Shown in pieces: positions 26,366-34,403 of a DNA stretch of 64,000 nucleotides. The notes below the pieces were generated by a model that was given only the letters and a program-made list of their open reading frames with translations, did no database searches and was not told the DNA's origin. A program made the position numbers and the translations under genes. The number at the start of each line of letters is the position of its first letter. Position 1 is the first letter of the stretch. Source of the stretch: Actinomadura graeca (GTDB lineage: Bacteria > Actinomycetota > Actinomycetes > Streptosporangiales > Streptosporangiaceae); assembly GCF_019175365.1 (NCBI RefSeq), contig NZ_CP059572.1, forward strand, positions 8,494,001 through 8,558,000, in the 5' to 3' direction.

Positions 26366-26369
26366 GCCC

Positions 26370-26675
26370 TCAGTCCGCCCGCACTCGTCTGGCGGCGCCG
26401 TGCGCGACCTCGCACGCGAGCCGTTCCTCGGTGATCTGGGGGTAGTCGGGCCAGATACCTCCGTGGGAGGAGTGGTTGCCGATCTCGACGGTGCCGATCT
26501 GCCGCCCCCTGAGGACGACGGCGTACTCATCGACGTATCCGTCGTGGTGGTCGGTCAGGAACGCCTGACCGACCACCTGAGGGCTTCGTACGCGCCGACC
26601 CCGTTCCATGATCTTGATCTGAGGGGGGATGCCCTCGTCGTTCCATGCCACCACCTGCGCGGACAATGCGCTCAC
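26370..26675 (-). CDS. Hypothetical protein upstream of recombinase
   Basis: 101 residues from GTG 26675 with GGGAG 5 nt before it. Beta-rich (EGIPPQIKIMERGRRVRSPQ, YVDEYAVVLRGRQIGTVEIG). It ends 4 nt before the recombinase start, so the two are probably co-transcribed. No family is recognised. Confidence 0.6.
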   Translation of the reverse strand: MSALSAQVVAWNDEGIPPQIKIMERGRRVRSPQVVGQAFLTDHHDGYVDEYAVVLRGRQIGTVEIGNHSSHGGIWPDYPQITEERLACEVAHGAARRVRAD

Positions 26676-26801
26676 ATCGACTCCCTGCGGCAGGATGCTG
26701 ATCGGGTGAAGGCTCCGGTTGATGAAGCATGTGAGAGTTCTGCATGGTCGACGCCAGCGGGCTATCAGGGCAGGACACGAGATGGCGCGCAGGCGGCGTG
26801 T

Positions 26802-27308
26802 TCACCTGCGGCGGCGGTTGCGGGAAGTGCCGCGGCGGACGGAGTTGCGCCGGGTGCGTCGACGGCGCCTGGACCGGCTCTGGCGGGGCAGGCCGAGGTC
26901 CTCGCTGGTCAGCAGGTAGACCACAACCTTGATCAGGATTGCCGCGAGGAGGGCGAGGGCGGCGACGAGAGTGAAGCTGAGCTGCAGCACCAGCCCGATG
27001 GCCAGGATCCCGCTGGCACCGGCGCCGACCCATGCGGTACCGGCCCTCCTCCACTGGGCACTGTTCGGGCGATGCCGGTGGCGTGTGCCGTGAGGGTGTG
27101 CAGCCGAGCCACCGCCGGTACCCCTGCGGTCGTGAGAGCGGACGTGGACGGTTCCGTGTCTGGTGTGACGGTCGTGGGCCTTGACCGACCCCGCGCCCGC
27201 CAGCCTCCGCTTGGCCGCCGGAGCATTCCTGCCAGGCGTCACCTTGTTCTTGGGGGTGGCCCTGGGAGCGGGATCGGGCTTGTTCTGCACGGGCTTATGC
27301 GGCGGCAC
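26802..27308 (-). CDS. Small basic membrane protein
   Basis: 168 residues from GTG 27308 with GGAAAGGA upstream. A long, Lys/Arg/His-rich N-terminus (~95 residues) is followed by two adjoining hydrophobic stretches (TAWVGAGASGILAIGLVLQL and AALALLAAILIKVVVYLL) and a very basic Arg-rich tail. It lies directly downstream of the transfer ATPase, which suggests a role in the transfer apparatus; this is inference. Confidence 0.6.
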   Translation of the reverse strand: MPPHKPVQNKPDPAPRATPKNKVTPGRNAPAAKRRLAGAGSVKAHDRHTRHGTVHVRSHDRRGTGGGSAAHPHGTRHRHRPNSAQWRRAGTAWVGAGASGILAIGLVLQLSFTLVAALALLAAILIKVVVYLLTSEDLGLPRQSRSRRRRRTRRNSVRRGTSRNRRRR

Positions 27309-27331
27309 GGGGTGATCCTTTCCGATAACTG

Positions 27332-27370
27332 CAGTTAGCTGGTGGCAGCTAACTGAGTTAATTCATTAAC
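27332..27370. promoter_or_regulatory. AT-rich operator-like inverted repeats
   Basis: CAGTTAGCT (27332-27340) pairs perfectly with AGCTAACTG (27347-27355), and GTTAAT (27357-27362) pairs with ATTAAC (27365-27370). Further TTAG/CTAAC half-sites follow at about 27388, 27412 and 27429. Lying just upstream of the GTG at 27308 in otherwise very GC-rich DNA, these look like binding sites of an element-encoded repressor. Confidence 0.5.
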
Positions 27371-27416
27371 TTGCGCCATAGGCGCTGCTAACCGGCCGCT
27401 GACCTGCGGAAGTTAG

Positions 27417-27510
27417 GTGAGTGAGTGAGTTAGGCCAGTGGGGCGCAGACCCCGTTCAGGGCCCTGCCAGGCCCGATTCGAGGGAGATGGGGCCTCACTC
27501 ACTCACTCAC
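27417..27510. repeat. Inverted GTGA-type tandem repeats
   Basis: 14 nt of GTGAGTGAGTGAGT at 27417-27430 are exactly complementary to ACTCACTCACTCAC at 27497-27510, 66 nt apart. The right arm contains the stop codon of the transfer ATPase. In the transcript they could form a hairpin closing the end of that mRNA. Confidence 0.7.
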
Positions 27511-29651
27511 TGGTCGTGGCCGGGTGCGGGGATGTCGCGCTTGGCGAGGGCGTGACGGACTTCGGCCGGGTCCAGCCGAAGGACGTTGCCGGTGTTGGTG
27601 ACCCGGACCCCCAGCTGGGTCAGCCAGTCACGCAACTGCACGCCGGTCAGGGTGAGGTAGGGGCCGTACGCGGGCGCCAGCTCGCGCAGCAGCACGGTGA
27701 CGTCGGCGAGCCGGATGCGTTCGGCGCCCAGGACTCGGTCGAGATCGGCCAGCAGGTCCTGGGCGTGCCGGCCGGGCCGGAACCGGTCGGTGCCCGGCAC
27801 CGCGCGGCCACCGCGCTCGATCTCGGCCAGGGACCGCTCGATGATGGGGGTGACCTGGTCGTTGCTCTTGTCGGCGCTGAGGAAGTACACCTGCACGATC
27901 TGCGAACGCTGCCCGGTGAAGCCTTTGACGACCGCGGTACCGCGGTCGATGCCGGGGATCAGCTCGGTAGCGCGGTGCCCGCTGGCGTAGGCGCCCTGCC
28001 CGAGCAGCGCGTCGTTGGCGTAGTGGTCGCCGACTGCGAACGCGATGCCGACCGAGCAGTTGCGGGTGATGGCGCGCGGCATCGAGTCCTTGGTGGGGGC
28101 CTGGGTGGAGGTGATCATATGAATGCCGCGCTTGCGGCCGAGCTTGACGATGTCGATGTACAGCCCCGAGATCTCCTCGCCGTAGCGGGGATGCTGGAAA
28201 GCGACGTGCGCCTCCTCCAGCAGGCACACCAGCGGATGTAGCCCGATACCGGCGTCGGCCAGCGCCCGGGTGACCGCGGTGACCTCGTACTGCACCAGCA
28301 GGTCACCGCGCCGCTGCACGTCTTCGCTGAGTTCGAGCAAATCATCGCGGATCTGGGCGATGTGGGCGGCGTCGTCACCTCGCACGAAGCGTGAGCAGCG
28401 GGGTTGGAAGGCATCGAAGTCGTAGTTGGTATCGGGCACCCAGATGCGTAGTTCGGCGGCCGGGTCCAGCGCGACGCCGGCCATGATCGCGCGAGTGGCG
28501 CTGGACTTGCCCTGACCGGGCATGCCTCCGGTGATGGTGTTGCTGTCCATGATGGGCGCCGTGATCGGGTCACCGCGCAGGGTCCGGCCGAACGGGACGC
28601 CCTTGAACAGGTCGGTGGCCCCCTCCTCCAGCGGGGGATAGGGGCCGGCGCCCTCGGTCAGCACGCCTTTGTCGGCGATCCACAGATCCACGATCCCGGC
28701 CTCGCTGCCGGTGGTCGGCCACACCTCCTTGGCCAGCCGGTGCAGGCCGGTGGCCAGGTCGGCACGACGCCGCGCGATGCGCTCGGCGGTCACGCCGGGC
28801 GGCAGCCGCACGATCGCGTGAGTGCCGCGGCCGTCCCGCCGTGCCGGAGTGAGGTACTGCAACGGCAGGCCCTGCTTGAAGTGGGCGGTGATCTGCGGTA
28901 TCCGCAACGCCTCCAGCGCCCGTGCGATTGTGGTCTCATCGATCGTCAGATCCACATCGGCGTCGGCGGCGCTGACCAGCCAACCAGGCGTGTGAGCCCG
29001 CGTGCGGCCCAGCGACCACAGCGCCGCCGCCATGGCGCACGGTGTGGCCAGCAGGACCGGCACCCAGATCGCACCGGCGACCACGATGAGGAACTGGACC
29101 AGGTGGGCCAGGCCCTGCACCGGAGCGGTGATCTGGCGAGGATCGTCGTTGGCGACCGCCACCAAGATCCCCGGCCCGATCAGCAGCACGGCCGCACCGG
29201 CCGCCAGCTTCGGCAGCGCTGAGACGATCTGCAGCGGTACATTCAGCAGATCCATCCGCCGATCATGACGATCCCGGCGAAACGCCGCGGCGCGTGCCTC
29301 CCATTCCAGCGTGGCCTGTTGGTCACCGCCCGCCTCGGCGGCGCGCAGCATCCGCTCATACCGGGCGGTGGTGCGGCTGTCCCACACCCGCCTGATCAAC
29401 ACCAGAACGCCGCCCGCCACATAGAGGACCTGGCGGACGGCAGTCTGGGTGTAGCGGTGCCCGGCGGCCTCGGCGAGCATCCCACGGACCGCGGCCACCG
29501 GCCCGAGGGGCGCATCGACCACCCGGCCCTCCAGCACGTCGAGGTCTTCAGGCTCAGCGATCTGGATTTCATCGTCGCTGCATCGCAGCAACTCGGTCGC
29601 GTGCTTAACCAGATCTACAGCGGGCGGCTCACGCTCTTCAGACGACTCCAT
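27507..29651 (-). CDS. FtsK/SpoIIIE-type DNA translocase (TraB-like transfer ATPase)
   Basis: 714 residues from ATG 29651, preceded by GGGAGG. The N-terminal region has hydrophobic segments (AAGAAVLLIGPGILVAVA, VQFLIVVAGAIWVPVLLA), then the motor domain: Walker A NTITGGMPGQGKSSATRAIM (about residue 375), Walker B-like PLVCLLEEAHVAF, and ITSTQAPTKDSMPRAITRNC. The C-terminal ~90 residues form a winged-helix (AYGPYLTLTGVQLRDWLTQL), comparable to the DNA-recognising gamma domain. This is the double-stranded DNA pump expected for actinomycete conjugation. It lies 95 bp after the Spd-like gene on the same strand. Confidence 0.85.
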   Translation of the reverse strand: MESSEEREPPAVDLVKHATELLRCSDDEIQIAEPEDLDVLEGRVVDAPLGPVAAVRGMLAEAAGHRYTQTAVRQVLYVAGGVLVLIRRVWDSRTTARYERMLRAAEAGGDQQATLEWEARAAAFRRDRHDRRMDLLNVPLQIVSALPKLAAGAAVLLIGPGILVAVANDDPRQITAPVQGLAHLVQFLIVVAGAIWVPVLLATPCAMAAALWSLGRTRAHTPGWLVSAADADVDLTIDETTIARALEALRIPQITAHFKQGLPLQYLTPARRDGRGTHAIVRLPPGVTAERIARRRADLATGLHRLAKEVWPTTGSEAGIVDLWIADKGVLTEGAGPYPPLEEGATDLFKGVPFGRTLRGDPITAPIMDSNTITGGMPGQGKSSATRAIMAGVALDPAAELRIWVPDTNYDFDAFQPRCSRFVRGDDAAHIAQIRDDLLELSEDVQRRGDLLVQYEVTAVTRALADAGIGLHPLVCLLEEAHVAFQHPRYGEEISGLYIDIVKLGRKRGIHMITSTQAPTKDSMPRAITRNCSVGIAFAVGDHYANDALLGQGAYASGHRATELIPGIDRGTAVVKGFTGQRSQIVQVYFLSADKSNDQVTPIIERSLAEIERGGRAVPGTDRFRPGRHAQDLLADLDRVLGAERIRLADVTVLLRELAPAYGPYLTLTGVQLRDWLTQLGVRVTNTGNVLRLDPAEVRHALAKRDIPAPGHDQ

Positions 29652-29746
29652 CGGTGCCCTCCCTGCGGCGCCGTGGCCGCTGCGGGGCATCGGCTGGTCG
29701 CTTCGCATCACGGCATGCTGTTGACGCCGGCACCGGCGGCCTGGGG

Positions 29747-31342
29747 TTAGCGCGTCAGCTCGGCGGTGGCGCGGATCCTGGCGCGGATGGTCTTGGCGGT
29801 GGACGCCGACACCTCGCCCAGACCGGCGGCGGCGATCGCGCCCGCGAACTCAGCGCCCGTCGGCTGGCGCCGCAGACGCGCCATCTCGGCCTCAAACACC
29901 GGACCCGCCAGTTCGACCCACTCTTCGATCGGCCGGCGTGGCCTTGTTCTCCCTGCCGGACTACCGGCCCGGGGCCTGTGGCGACGCTGAGGTGAGCCGG
30001 TGTCGGCGCTGGCACGGCGGTGCTGGCGGTGGCGGCCTTGGCCGCCAGGATCGCTGCCGTTGTCGGCGCCGGAGCTGGCGGCGGCCACGGTATTGCCGCC
30101 AGCCGGCGGGTTCTGCCGACCGTTGCTGGCAGCATCACCGGCGGTGCTGGCGGCGGTGGCCGCCGGGCTGGTGGCGGTCACACCGCCGGTATTGCTGGCG
30201 CCAGAAGCCGAGCCCGTTGTGGCGCCGGGCCGCGGCCGGTGGTGTCGCCGACGAACCTCACCGGCTGGGCGGGGTGTGCTGGCGGAAGACCGGCCGCCGT
30301 GTCCGAGCACGAGCGCGCGGTGGTAGCGCACGGCCGTGACGCCGTCGGCGCCCGGGGGAGAGCGGAGCGGTGCTGCAGGCACTGCCCGCACCCTCGCAGG
30401 CGGGCGCGGTGTGCACACCTTGGTGTGCGCGCCAGTGCCCGCCCGGCCCGCGGGTGCGGGCACAGGGTCCGGCGACCACGGCGCGCTGATCGCCAGCTCG
30501 GCCAGGCCCGCGGCGTGGTACACCGCGCCGAGCTCGGCCATCAGCTGCCGCAGCATCCGGGGGTCATGCGCCAGCGGGGTGCGTTCGGTCGCGCGGGCCA
30601 CGGCCTTCTCCAGCCGGGTCCGGGCCCGCCGGGCCCTCCACCCCCACGCGCCGGTCTGCTGGAGGTTGCGCAGCCGCAACCCCGCACGCACCACTCGGGT
30701 CCGGTGCCGGTGCGCCTCATCCTGCCCGGCGGCGCTGCCGGCGCCTGAGGCCAGCCCCAGCCCGACGGCGATTCGTTCGGCCGTGACCCGCCAGTGAATC
30801 CGCCGGCCAGACCGGCGCCGCCGCTGCAAGCGCATGTTGCGTTCCCAGCCCCAGGCGGCCACCGGCGGAGCCGTCAACCGCACCAAGATGACGGCGGTGT
30901 TGGGGTGGGCGGAGGTGACTTCGTGCGAGACCGACAACACCGCCGACACAGCGGTCAGCACCCACATCGCGACCCCGTCCCCACCGGGGCCGAACCCGGC
31001 GTGCATCGACTGGCGGGCACGGCGCACACACTGGATCGTCATCAGCTCGATGAACGCGAACGTGCCCGCCCGCAGCCAAACCGGCATCGCCAGCGCAGAG
31101 AACGTCTCCCACATCCCCTCCGCGCTGACCGCGGTCGCGATCGCCGCCGCGGCCAGATCACCCCCGCTGGTACCTCCCGCCCGCACCGGTGGTTTCGGCT
31201 CCGGCGGTACCCCCTGGCGCAGCGCCCGACGACGCACGCGCCGACCGCTGGCCCAGAACGCGACGGCCAGCACCGCCACCACCCCGGCACCCGCCGCACC
31301 GCACAGCACCAGGATCCAAGACCCGCCGTCCGGCTCCGCCAT
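29747..31342 (-). CDS. Spd-like transfer-associated membrane protein (copy 1)
   Basis: 531 residues from ATG 31342 with AAGGAG upstream. There are four hydrophobic segments in the first ~160 residues (ILVLCGAAGAGVVAVLAVAF and others), a basic cytosolic helical region, a long low-complexity Ala/Thr/Ser/Gly linker (about 330-450), and a conserved ~60-residue C-terminal domain (WVELAGPVFEAEMARLRRQP, TGAEFAGAIAAAGLGEVSAS, TAKTIRARI). A full-length paralogue is at 39445-41169. The pairing with the FtsK-like gene suggests plasmid spreading; the C-terminal domain could bind DNA. Confidence 0.7.
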   Translation of the reverse strand: MAEPDGGSWILVLCGAAGAGVVAVLAVAFWASGRRVRRRALRQGVPPEPKPPVRAGGTSGGDLAAAAIATAVSAEGMWETFSALAMPVWLRAGTFAFIELMTIQCVRRARQSMHAGFGPGGDGVAMWVLTAVSAVLSVSHEVTSAHPNTAVILVRLTAPPVAAWGWERNMRLQRRRRSGRRIHWRVTAERIAVGLGLASGAGSAAGQDEAHRHRTRVVRAGLRLRNLQQTGAWGWRARRARTRLEKAVARATERTPLAHDPRMLRQLMAELGAVYHAAGLAELAISAPWSPDPVPAPAGRAGTGAHTKVCTPRPPARVRAVPAAPLRSPPGADGVTAVRYHRALVLGHGGRSSASTPRPAGEVRRRHHRPRPGATTGSASGASNTGGVTATSPAATAASTAGDAASNGRQNPPAGGNTVAAASSGADNGSDPGGQGRHRQHRRASADTGSPQRRHRPRAGSPAGRTRPRRPIEEWVELAGPVFEAEMARLRRQPTGAEFAGAIAAAGLGEVSASTAKTIRARIRATAELTR

Positions 31343-31650
31343 CGCCGTCTCCTTCCCGTGGGATCAGCGCATCTGTGATGCGAGCGCAGTCGCGGGCGGG
31401 GCCCGTCGGCGGCTACTCCTGGTGCGTCCGCAGTACCCCGGTCAGCAGGGGCGGGCGCTCATGTGCCGCCGGGGCGCTGCGGATGCGTCTCGGAGGTGCT
31501 CCGATGAGCCCGGGGCACCTCGCTGTGGAAAGCCCGCCCGAGGCCGACAGCAGCCAGCTCCAAGTGGCTCTGTCTCACTCCACGGGATCGGTCACGAAGA
31601 GTGAGCGATAGTGGGGCGGGCGGGTGTCCGGATGCGGGCGGGTATGACCG
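31343..31650. other. 308-bp divergent intergenic region with IS-like inverted repeat
   Basis: It separates the Spd-like gene (minus) from the STAND gene (plus). Positions 31565-31588 resemble the outer right end of the IS at 36251-36272, and 31578-31605 is an inverted copy of 34375-34403. No gene is seen. Confidence 0.5.
31578..31605. repeat. Inverted repeat left of STAND gene
   Basis: Its reverse complement (CTCACTCTTCGTGACC, then GATCCCGTGGAG) matches 34375-34403 (CTCACTCTTCGTAATC, then ACATCCCGTGAAG), with blocks of 12 and 8 identical bases. Confidence 0.65.
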
Positions 31651-34329
31651 ATGGCCTGCGGCGGCGGGGCGGACGGGTCGATGATGGCGGCCATGCCGGG
31701 CAGTGAGGAACCGCCACCGCCACCGCCACCTTCGGCGGCGGGGCGGCGGGCGATCGGCGCGGGGCGGATCTCGGGGATCGCCTCGACCGGTGACAACGCC
31801 AAGATCACGCAGACGGTATTGCCGCCCGATTCGCTGGGCCCGGCGGCACGTGTCCAGGCACCGCCTGGTCTGGTGAACGTGCCCGCGCAGCACCTGTTCG
31901 TCGGCCGCCGCGACGAGCTGGACGAGCTGGAGGCGGCGTTGCTGGCTCCCGGCGGGGTGGTGGTGGCCGCGGTGCACGGCCTGGGCGGGATCGGAAAATC
32001 CACCCTGGCCGCTCGCTACGCCGCCGGCCGCGGGGGCCGGTGGAACCCGGTGTGGTGGATCACCGCCGACGCCCCCCAGGCGGTACAGGCGGGTCTGGCC
32101 GCCCTGGCCACCGCGCTGCAGCCGGCGCTGGGCACTGTGCTGGCGCTGGAGGAGATGGCCGGGTGGGCGCTGGAGTGGCTGGGCTGCCACAGCGGATGGC
32201 TGCTGGTGCTGGACAACGTCACCGACCCCGCCGACATCGCCGCGGTGATGGACCGTGCCGCGGGCGGCCGGGTCCTGGTCACCAGCCGCCTGGGCCAGGG
32301 TTGGCACCGTTTCGGCGCCCAGGTGGTGCGGCTGGAGGTGCTGACCGAGGACCAGGCGGTGGACCTGCTCACCCGCATCGCCACAGGCGTGGACACCGGC
32401 GTGAGGGCGGGGCTGGAGGGTGCCAGGGAGCTGGTGGGGGAGTTGGGGTGCCTGCCGCTGGCCGTCGAGCAGGCGGCGGCGTTCCTGCACCAGAACCAGA
32501 TGTCGGCGCGCGCGTATCTGGACCTGCTCGCCACCTCACCCGCCCGGGTGTACGACCAGGCCGCGGCGGGCGGGCAGAGCGGGCGGACGATCGCGCGGAT
32601 CTGGCAGATCACCCTGGGCGCCCTCGCCCGGGACGCCCCGCTGGCGGGACCGATCTTGCGGATACTGGCCTGGTACGCACCCCAGGACGTCCCTCGCACC
32701 CTGCTGGAGGCCATCCCCGCCGCCACCGCCCCGCCGGCAGCACCCAGGCAAAGGCCTGTGTGGAGGCCTGGGTGGCGAGGGCGAGGGCTGCGGTGGCCGC
32801 GACGACGGTCACGGCGGTTACCGGCCGTGCCCCTGGCCGATCCTGCGGACCTGCAGCGGGCGCTGGGCGCTCTGGCCGCCTTTAACATGATCACCCTGGA
32901 TGGTGAGACGATCACCGTGCACCGGCTGGTGCAGGCCCTGGCCCGCACCCCCGACCCGGCCGACCCGCACCGGCAGGCCGCCGACATCGACCACGCCCGC
33001 GCCACCGCCACCGCCCTGCTCGACCAGGCCCGCCCCGCCGACGCCCTGGATCCGGCGGGATGGCCGGCCTGGCGGCTGCTGCTGCCGCACATCGACGCCC
33101 TGGCCGAGCACGCACCCCCCGGCACCGACACCGCCACCACCAGCCTCCTGCTGAACCGCACCGCCGCCTTCCTGCACAACCAGGGGTCCGAGGCCCGCGC
33201 CATCTACTACTTTCACCGCGCCCTCGTGGGCCGGCAGCGGGTGCTGGGCGAGCAGCACCCCTACACTCTGACCTCTCGTAATAACCTTGCCGGCGCCTAT
33301 GAGTCGGTGGGTGATCTGGGCCGGGCGATCCCGCTGTTCGAGCAGACCCTCACCGACACCGAGCGGGTGCTGGGCGAGCAGCACCCCTACACTCTGACCT
33401 CTCGTAATAACCTCGCCTACGCCTATGAGTCGGTGGGTGATCTGGGCCGGGCGATCCCGCTGTTCGAGCAGACCCTCACCGACACCGAGCGGGTGCTGGG
33501 CGAGCAGCACCCCGACACCCTGACCTCCCGCAACAACCTCGCCTACGCCTACCGGGCGGCGGGTGATCTGGGCCGGGCGATCCCGCTGTACGAGCAGACC
33601 CTCACCGACCGGCAGCGGGTGCTGGGCGAGCAGCACCCCGACACCCTGCGATCCCGCAACAACCTTGCCTACGCCTATGTGTCGGCGGGTGATCTGGGCC
33701 GGGCGATCCCGCTGTTCGAGCAGACCCTCACCGACACCGAGCGGGTGCTGGGCGAGCAGCACCCCGACACCCTGACCTCCCGCAACAACCTCGCCTACGC
33801 CTATGAGTCGGCGGGTGATCTGGGCCGGGCGATCCCGCTGTACGAGCAGACCCTCACCGACCGGCAGCGGGTGCTGGGCGAGCAGCACCCCGACACCCTG
33901 CGATCCCGCAACAACCTCGCTGGCGCCTATGAGTCGGTGGGTGATCTGGGCCGGGCGATCGCGCTGTTCGAGCAGACCCTTACCGACACCGAGCGGGTGC
34001 TGGGCGAGCAGCACCCCGACACCCTGCGATCCCGCAACAACCTTGCCTACGCCTATGAGTCGGTGGGTGATCTGGGCCGGGCGATCCCGCTGTACGAGCA
34101 GACCCTCACCGACCGGCAGCGGGTGCTGGGCGAGCAGCACCCCGACACCCTGCGATCCCGCAACAACCTTGCCTACGCCTATGAGTCGGTGGGTGATCTG
34201 GGCCGGGCGATCCCGCTGTACGAGCAGACCCTCACCGACACCGAGCGGGTACTGGGCGCCGAGCACCCAACGACCCGAGTGGTGCGCGGGAACCTGGAGG
34301 CGGCCAGGCGGGAGAACAGCAGCCAATGA
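31651..34329 (+). CDS. STAND (NB-ARC) NTPase with C-terminal TPR array
   Basis: About 892 residues. A Pro/Ala-rich N-terminus is followed by an NB-ARC ATPase domain (FVGRRDELDELEA, Walker A AAVHGLGGIGKSTLAARYAA, Walker B WLLVLDNVTDP, GGRVLVTSRL, LGCLPLAVEQAA). After it comes a helical region with a basic, odd insertion of ~30 residues (RPVWRPGWRGRGLRWPRRRS) and a winged-helix-like segment (LVQALAR). The C-terminus has eight 42-residue TPR units (RVLGEQHPDTL, SRNNLAYAYES, GDLGRAIPLYEQTLTD). STAND-TPR proteins are switch-like sensors, and several families are anti-phage; that role here is inference. There is no separate effector domain at the N-terminus. The start codon is uncertain (ATGs at 31651, 31681 and 31684). 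Confidence 0.85.
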   Translation: MACGGGADGSMMAAMPGSEEPPPPPPPSAAGRRAIGAGRISGIASTGDNAKITQTVLPPDSLGPAARVQAPPGLVNVPAQHLFVGRRDELDELEAALLAPGGVVVAAVHGLGGIGKSTLAARYAAGRGGRWNPVWWITADAPQAVQAGLAALATALQPALGTVLALEEMAGWALEWLGCHSGWLLVLDNVTDPADIAAVMDRAAGGRVLVTSRLGQGWHRFGAQVVRLEVLTEDQAVDLLTRIATGVDTGVRAGLEGARELVGELGCLPLAVEQAAAFLHQNQMSARAYLDLLATSPARVYDQAAAGGQSGRTIARIWQITLGALARDAPLAGPILRILAWYAPQDVPRTLLEAIPAATAPPAAPRQRPVWRPGWRGRGLRWPRRRSRRLPAVPLADPADLQRALGALAAFNMITLDGETITVHRLVQALARTPDPADPHRQAADIDHARATATALLDQARPADALDPAGWPAWRLLLPHIDALAEHAPPGTDTATTSLLLNRTAAFLHNQGSEARAIYYFHRALVGRQRVLGEQHPYTLTSRNNLAGAYESVGDLGRAIPLFEQTLTDTERVLGEQHPYTLTSRNNLAYAYESVGDLGRAIPLFEQTLTDTERVLGEQHPDTLTSRNNLAYAYRAAGDLGRAIPLYEQTLTDRQRVLGEQHPDTLRSRNNLAYAYVSAGDLGRAIPLFEQTLTDTERVLGEQHPDTLTSRNNLAYAYESAGDLGRAIPLYEQTLTDRQRVLGEQHPDTLRSRNNLAGAYESVGDLGRAIALFEQTLTDTERVLGEQHPDTLRSRNNLAYAYESVGDLGRAIPLYEQTLTDRQRVLGEQHPDTLRSRNNLAYAYESVGDLGRAIPLYEQTLTDTERVLGAEHPTTRVVRGNLEAARRENSSQ
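33235..34242 (+). repeat. Eight tandem 126-bp TPR-coding repeats
   Basis: The phrase GTGCTGGGCGAGCAGCACCC recurs at exact 126-bp spacing from 33241; a ninth, diverged unit starts near 34243. Units differ by only a few codons and alternate between two subtypes (TDTERVLG/LFEQ and TDRQRVLG/LYEQ), pointing to recent duplication of single or paired units and likely length instability. Confidence 0.95.
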
Positions 34330-34374
34330 CCCGTTCGAACACCGCTTCCGACCAGAGCTCCAATAGAACCGCCA

Positions 34375-34403
34375 CTCACTCTTCGTAATCACATCCCGTG
34401 AAG
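34375..34403. repeat. Inverted repeat right of STAND gene
   Basis: Partner of 31578-31605. Its right edge abuts the IS core repeat that begins at 34403, as if an IS inserted into, or fused to, this end. Confidence 0.65.

Noticed and set aside
33235..34242. CRISPR-like array
   Set aside because: The repeats are contiguous 126-bp coding units in frame (TPR), without spacers.
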